14,678 bases of DNA, taken from assembly GCA_030683195.1 (NCBI GenBank), contig JAUXQA010000270.1, positions 1 through 14,678 on the forward strand, in the 5' to 3' direction. The position numbers were made by a program, and so were the translations under genes. This DNA comes from Rhodoferax sp. GTDB lineage: Bacteria; Pseudomonadota; Gammaproteobacteria; Burkholderiales; Burkholderiaceae_C. Below the pieces are notes generated by a model. It saw only the letters and a list, made by a program, of their open reading frames with translations, did not search any database and was not told where the DNA came from. Below are positions 13,542-14,678 of this stretch, piece after piece. The number at the start of each line of letters is the position of its first letter. Positions within the stretch are counted from its first letter, which is position 1.

Positions 13542-14041
13542 GAACGTGGGCGAAAGCAACATTGACGGCGGTTCTTTTGGTCAATTTTCTAATTGCTGGC
13601 TGCGCCTTCCCCCCCCAAAAAGTGGTCTCACACACCCAAGATGCATCGACTTGGCGTGGCCGTCTTGCTGTACGGGTGGAGACTGAGCAACCCCAATCTT
13701 TTTCAGCCAGCTTTGAACTCACAGGGAACGCTGTAACTGGGGAAATGACATTGTTCAATCCACTTGGCGGCACCGCCGCAGTTCTCACATGGGATCCCCA
13801 GACAGCAACCATGCGTGTCAACGGCGACGTCCAACATTACCCGTCTCTCAATGCACTGATAGGCCGAGCTATCGGAACCGAGATTCCTGTGGATGTGCTG
13901 TTTGCGTGGCTGGCAGGGGAAATGGCTGTAGCAGACGGCTGGAATCCAGATCTGTCACAACATGCCAGCGGACGCATCGCGGCGAAACGCACGGGCTCTG
14001 GCCCGGCAGTGGAACTACGGCTTGTGCTGGACAATGAATGA
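13538..14041 (+). CDS. lolB: Outer-membrane lipoprotein receptor LolB
   Basis: LolB accepts lipoproteins from the periplasmic chaperone LolA and inserts them into the outer membrane. The 167-residue precursor has a signal with lipobox LIAGC; C22 would be lipidated. The +2 residue is Ala, so it is not retained in the inner membrane. The LolB pattern is visible in WRGRLAVRVE (strand 1), SFSASFELTG, the LFNPLGGTAAVLTW segment, and DVLFAWLAG. It is shorter than E. coli LolB (207 aa), with short loops, but the core fold seems complete. The GTG start overlaps the TPR stop (GTGA), so translation is probably coupled. ispE follows after 42 bp. The order lolB-ispE is conserved in other proteobacteria and supports the call. 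Confidence 0.88.
   Translation: MRTWAKATLTAVLLVNFLIAGCAFPPQKVVSHTQDASTWRGRLAVRVETEQPQSFSASFELTGNAVTGEMTLFNPLGGTAAVLTWDPQTATMRVNGDVQHYPSLNALIGRAIGTEIPVDVLFAWLAGEMAVADGWNPDLSQHASGRIAAKRTGSGPAVELRLVLDNE
13609..13616 (+). repeat. Eight-base poly-C tract in lolB
   Basis: Eight C followed by five A (13617-13621) encode the end of F24 through K28, only two residues after the lipidated Cys22. Slippage here would leave a lipidated stub. Confidence 0.9.
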
Positions 14042-14083
14042 TCGGAGCAAATTCCAGCTACCAGCACTTAGAAACAGTCCACC

Positions 14084-14678
14084 ATGAAGTCGCTCTACGA
14101 CATTTGCGCGCCCGCCAAGCTCAACCTTTTCTTACACATCACCGGCAGGAGGAGCGATGGCTATCATCTTTTGCAATCAGTTTTCATGCTTGTCGATTGG
14201 TGCGATACGCTGCACTTTGACCTTCGGGCAGATGGTGGCCTGAGTCGGGAGGACTTGAGCCATCCTTTACCCGCTAACGATCTGATCTTGCGGGCCGCTA
14301 GAGCGCTGCAGGATGCCAGCGGCACCGCCTTTGGTGCTCACATCGGAGTCGAAAAACGTATCCCCGCTCAAGCCGGGATGGGCGGCGGATCTTCTGACGC
14401 TGCTTCAACCCTGTTGGCATTAAACCGTTTGTGGAAGCTTGCATTTTCTTTGGAAAAGCTGGCACAAATTGGTGTTCAATTGGGGGCGGATGTGCCCTTC
14501 TTTCTAGCGGGCCAAAACGCTTGGGTAGAAGGTATTGGCGAAAAGATAACGCCGATCGAGCTGCCTCCATCCCGCTTTCTGATCGTCAAGCCCGCCGAGG
14601 GATTAGAAACAAAACTGATTTTTTTAGATCCAAATTTAAAAAGAGACAGCCAAACTGCTATAATTTCTGGCTTCGCTA
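14084..14678 (+). CDS. ispE: 4-diphosphocytidyl-2-C-methyl-D-erythritol kinase IspE (3' end beyond window)
   Basis: The first 198 codons are present and the frame is open to the right edge; the family is about 280-300 residues, so roughly 90 are missing. IspE is a GHMP kinase that phosphorylates CDP-methylerythritol in the MEP pathway to isoprenoids. Visible features are APAKLNLFLHI with K12 (E. coli K10), RSDGYHLL (23-30), the ATP-binding AQAGMGGGSSDAAS (95-108), and D136 in LGADVPFFLAG (E. coli D141). The chosen ATG has only weak upstream purines; the ATG at 14038 is out of frame. It follows lolB by 42 bp. In many relatives tRNA-Gln and prs come next, which the window cannot show. Confidence 0.96.
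   Translation, partial: MKSLYDICAPAKLNLFLHITGRRSDGYHLLQSVFMLVDWCDTLHFDLRADGGLSREDLSHPLPANDLILRAARALQDASGTAFGAHIGVEKRIPAQAGMGGGSSDAASTLLALNRLWKLAFSLEKLAQIGVQLGADVPFFLAGQNAWVEGIGEKITPIELPPSRFLIVKPAEGLETKLIFLDPNLKRDSQTAIISGFA

Noticed and set aside
14656..14664. Perfect extended -10 (TGCTATAAT) near the right edge
   Set aside because: It lies inside ispE codons for conserved-looking TAIISG, about 90 codons before the expected end of ispE, and the -35 is weak. A promoter for a downstream tRNA/prs unit is possible but not supported by position.

Overview
The window looks like chromosomal core sequence from a betaproteobacterium of the order Burkholderiales, most likely family Comamonadaceae (Rhodoferax/Polaromonas/Limnohabitans-like). 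This is inferred from protein style and gene order: hrcA divergent from nadK, nadK-recN, and TPR gene-lolB-ispE. It was not tested by a search. No insertion sequence, prophage, CRISPR array or obvious transfer scar is visible. Coding density is high, and no gene-free stretch exceeds 300 bases apart from the tRNA region at 2848-3411, which is described below.

Region 1 (1-2847) is an acyl-CoA catabolic locus. A biotin-dependent acyl-CoA carboxylase carboxyltransferase subunit is followed by an acyl-CoA dehydrogenase that runs off the left edge, both on the minus strand. Divergent from them are a small SCP2 sterol-carrier-domain protein and a MerR-family regulator. A perfect 14-bp palindrome overlaps the -35 of a good sigma-70-type promoter just before the carboxyltransferase gene and is the obvious candidate operator for that regulator.

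Region 2 (2848-3411) holds two minus-strand tRNA genes downstream of hrcA: tRNA-Ile2(CAT), with an enlarged D-loop, and tRNA-Glu(TTC). They are separated by an AT-rich spacer with three inverted repeats and end in a strong intrinsic terminator.

Region 3 (3412-7891) has the heat-shock repressor gene hrcA on the minus strand and, divergent from it, a tight operon nadK-recN-rapZ. The hrcA and nadK start codons are 28 bp apart. Each has a -10-like hexamer placed so that transcription would begin at the ATG, and neither has a Shine-Dalgarno, so both mRNAs may be leaderless.

Region 4 (7882-11763, minus strand) is a compact cluster: mutM, a large dynamin-like GTPase, then mutY. The GTPase lies between the two DNA glycosylases of the 8-oxoguanine (GO) repair system, with gaps of only 10 and 23 bp. 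This is the most interesting arrangement in the window.

Region 5 (11784-14678, plus strand) is TPR gene-lolB-ispE, an envelope and isoprenoid-precursor operon also known from pseudomonads. The TPR gene and lolB overlap by 4 bp. Each carries a long poly-C tract (9 and 8 bases) just downstream of its export signal, which are possible slippage or phase-variation sites.
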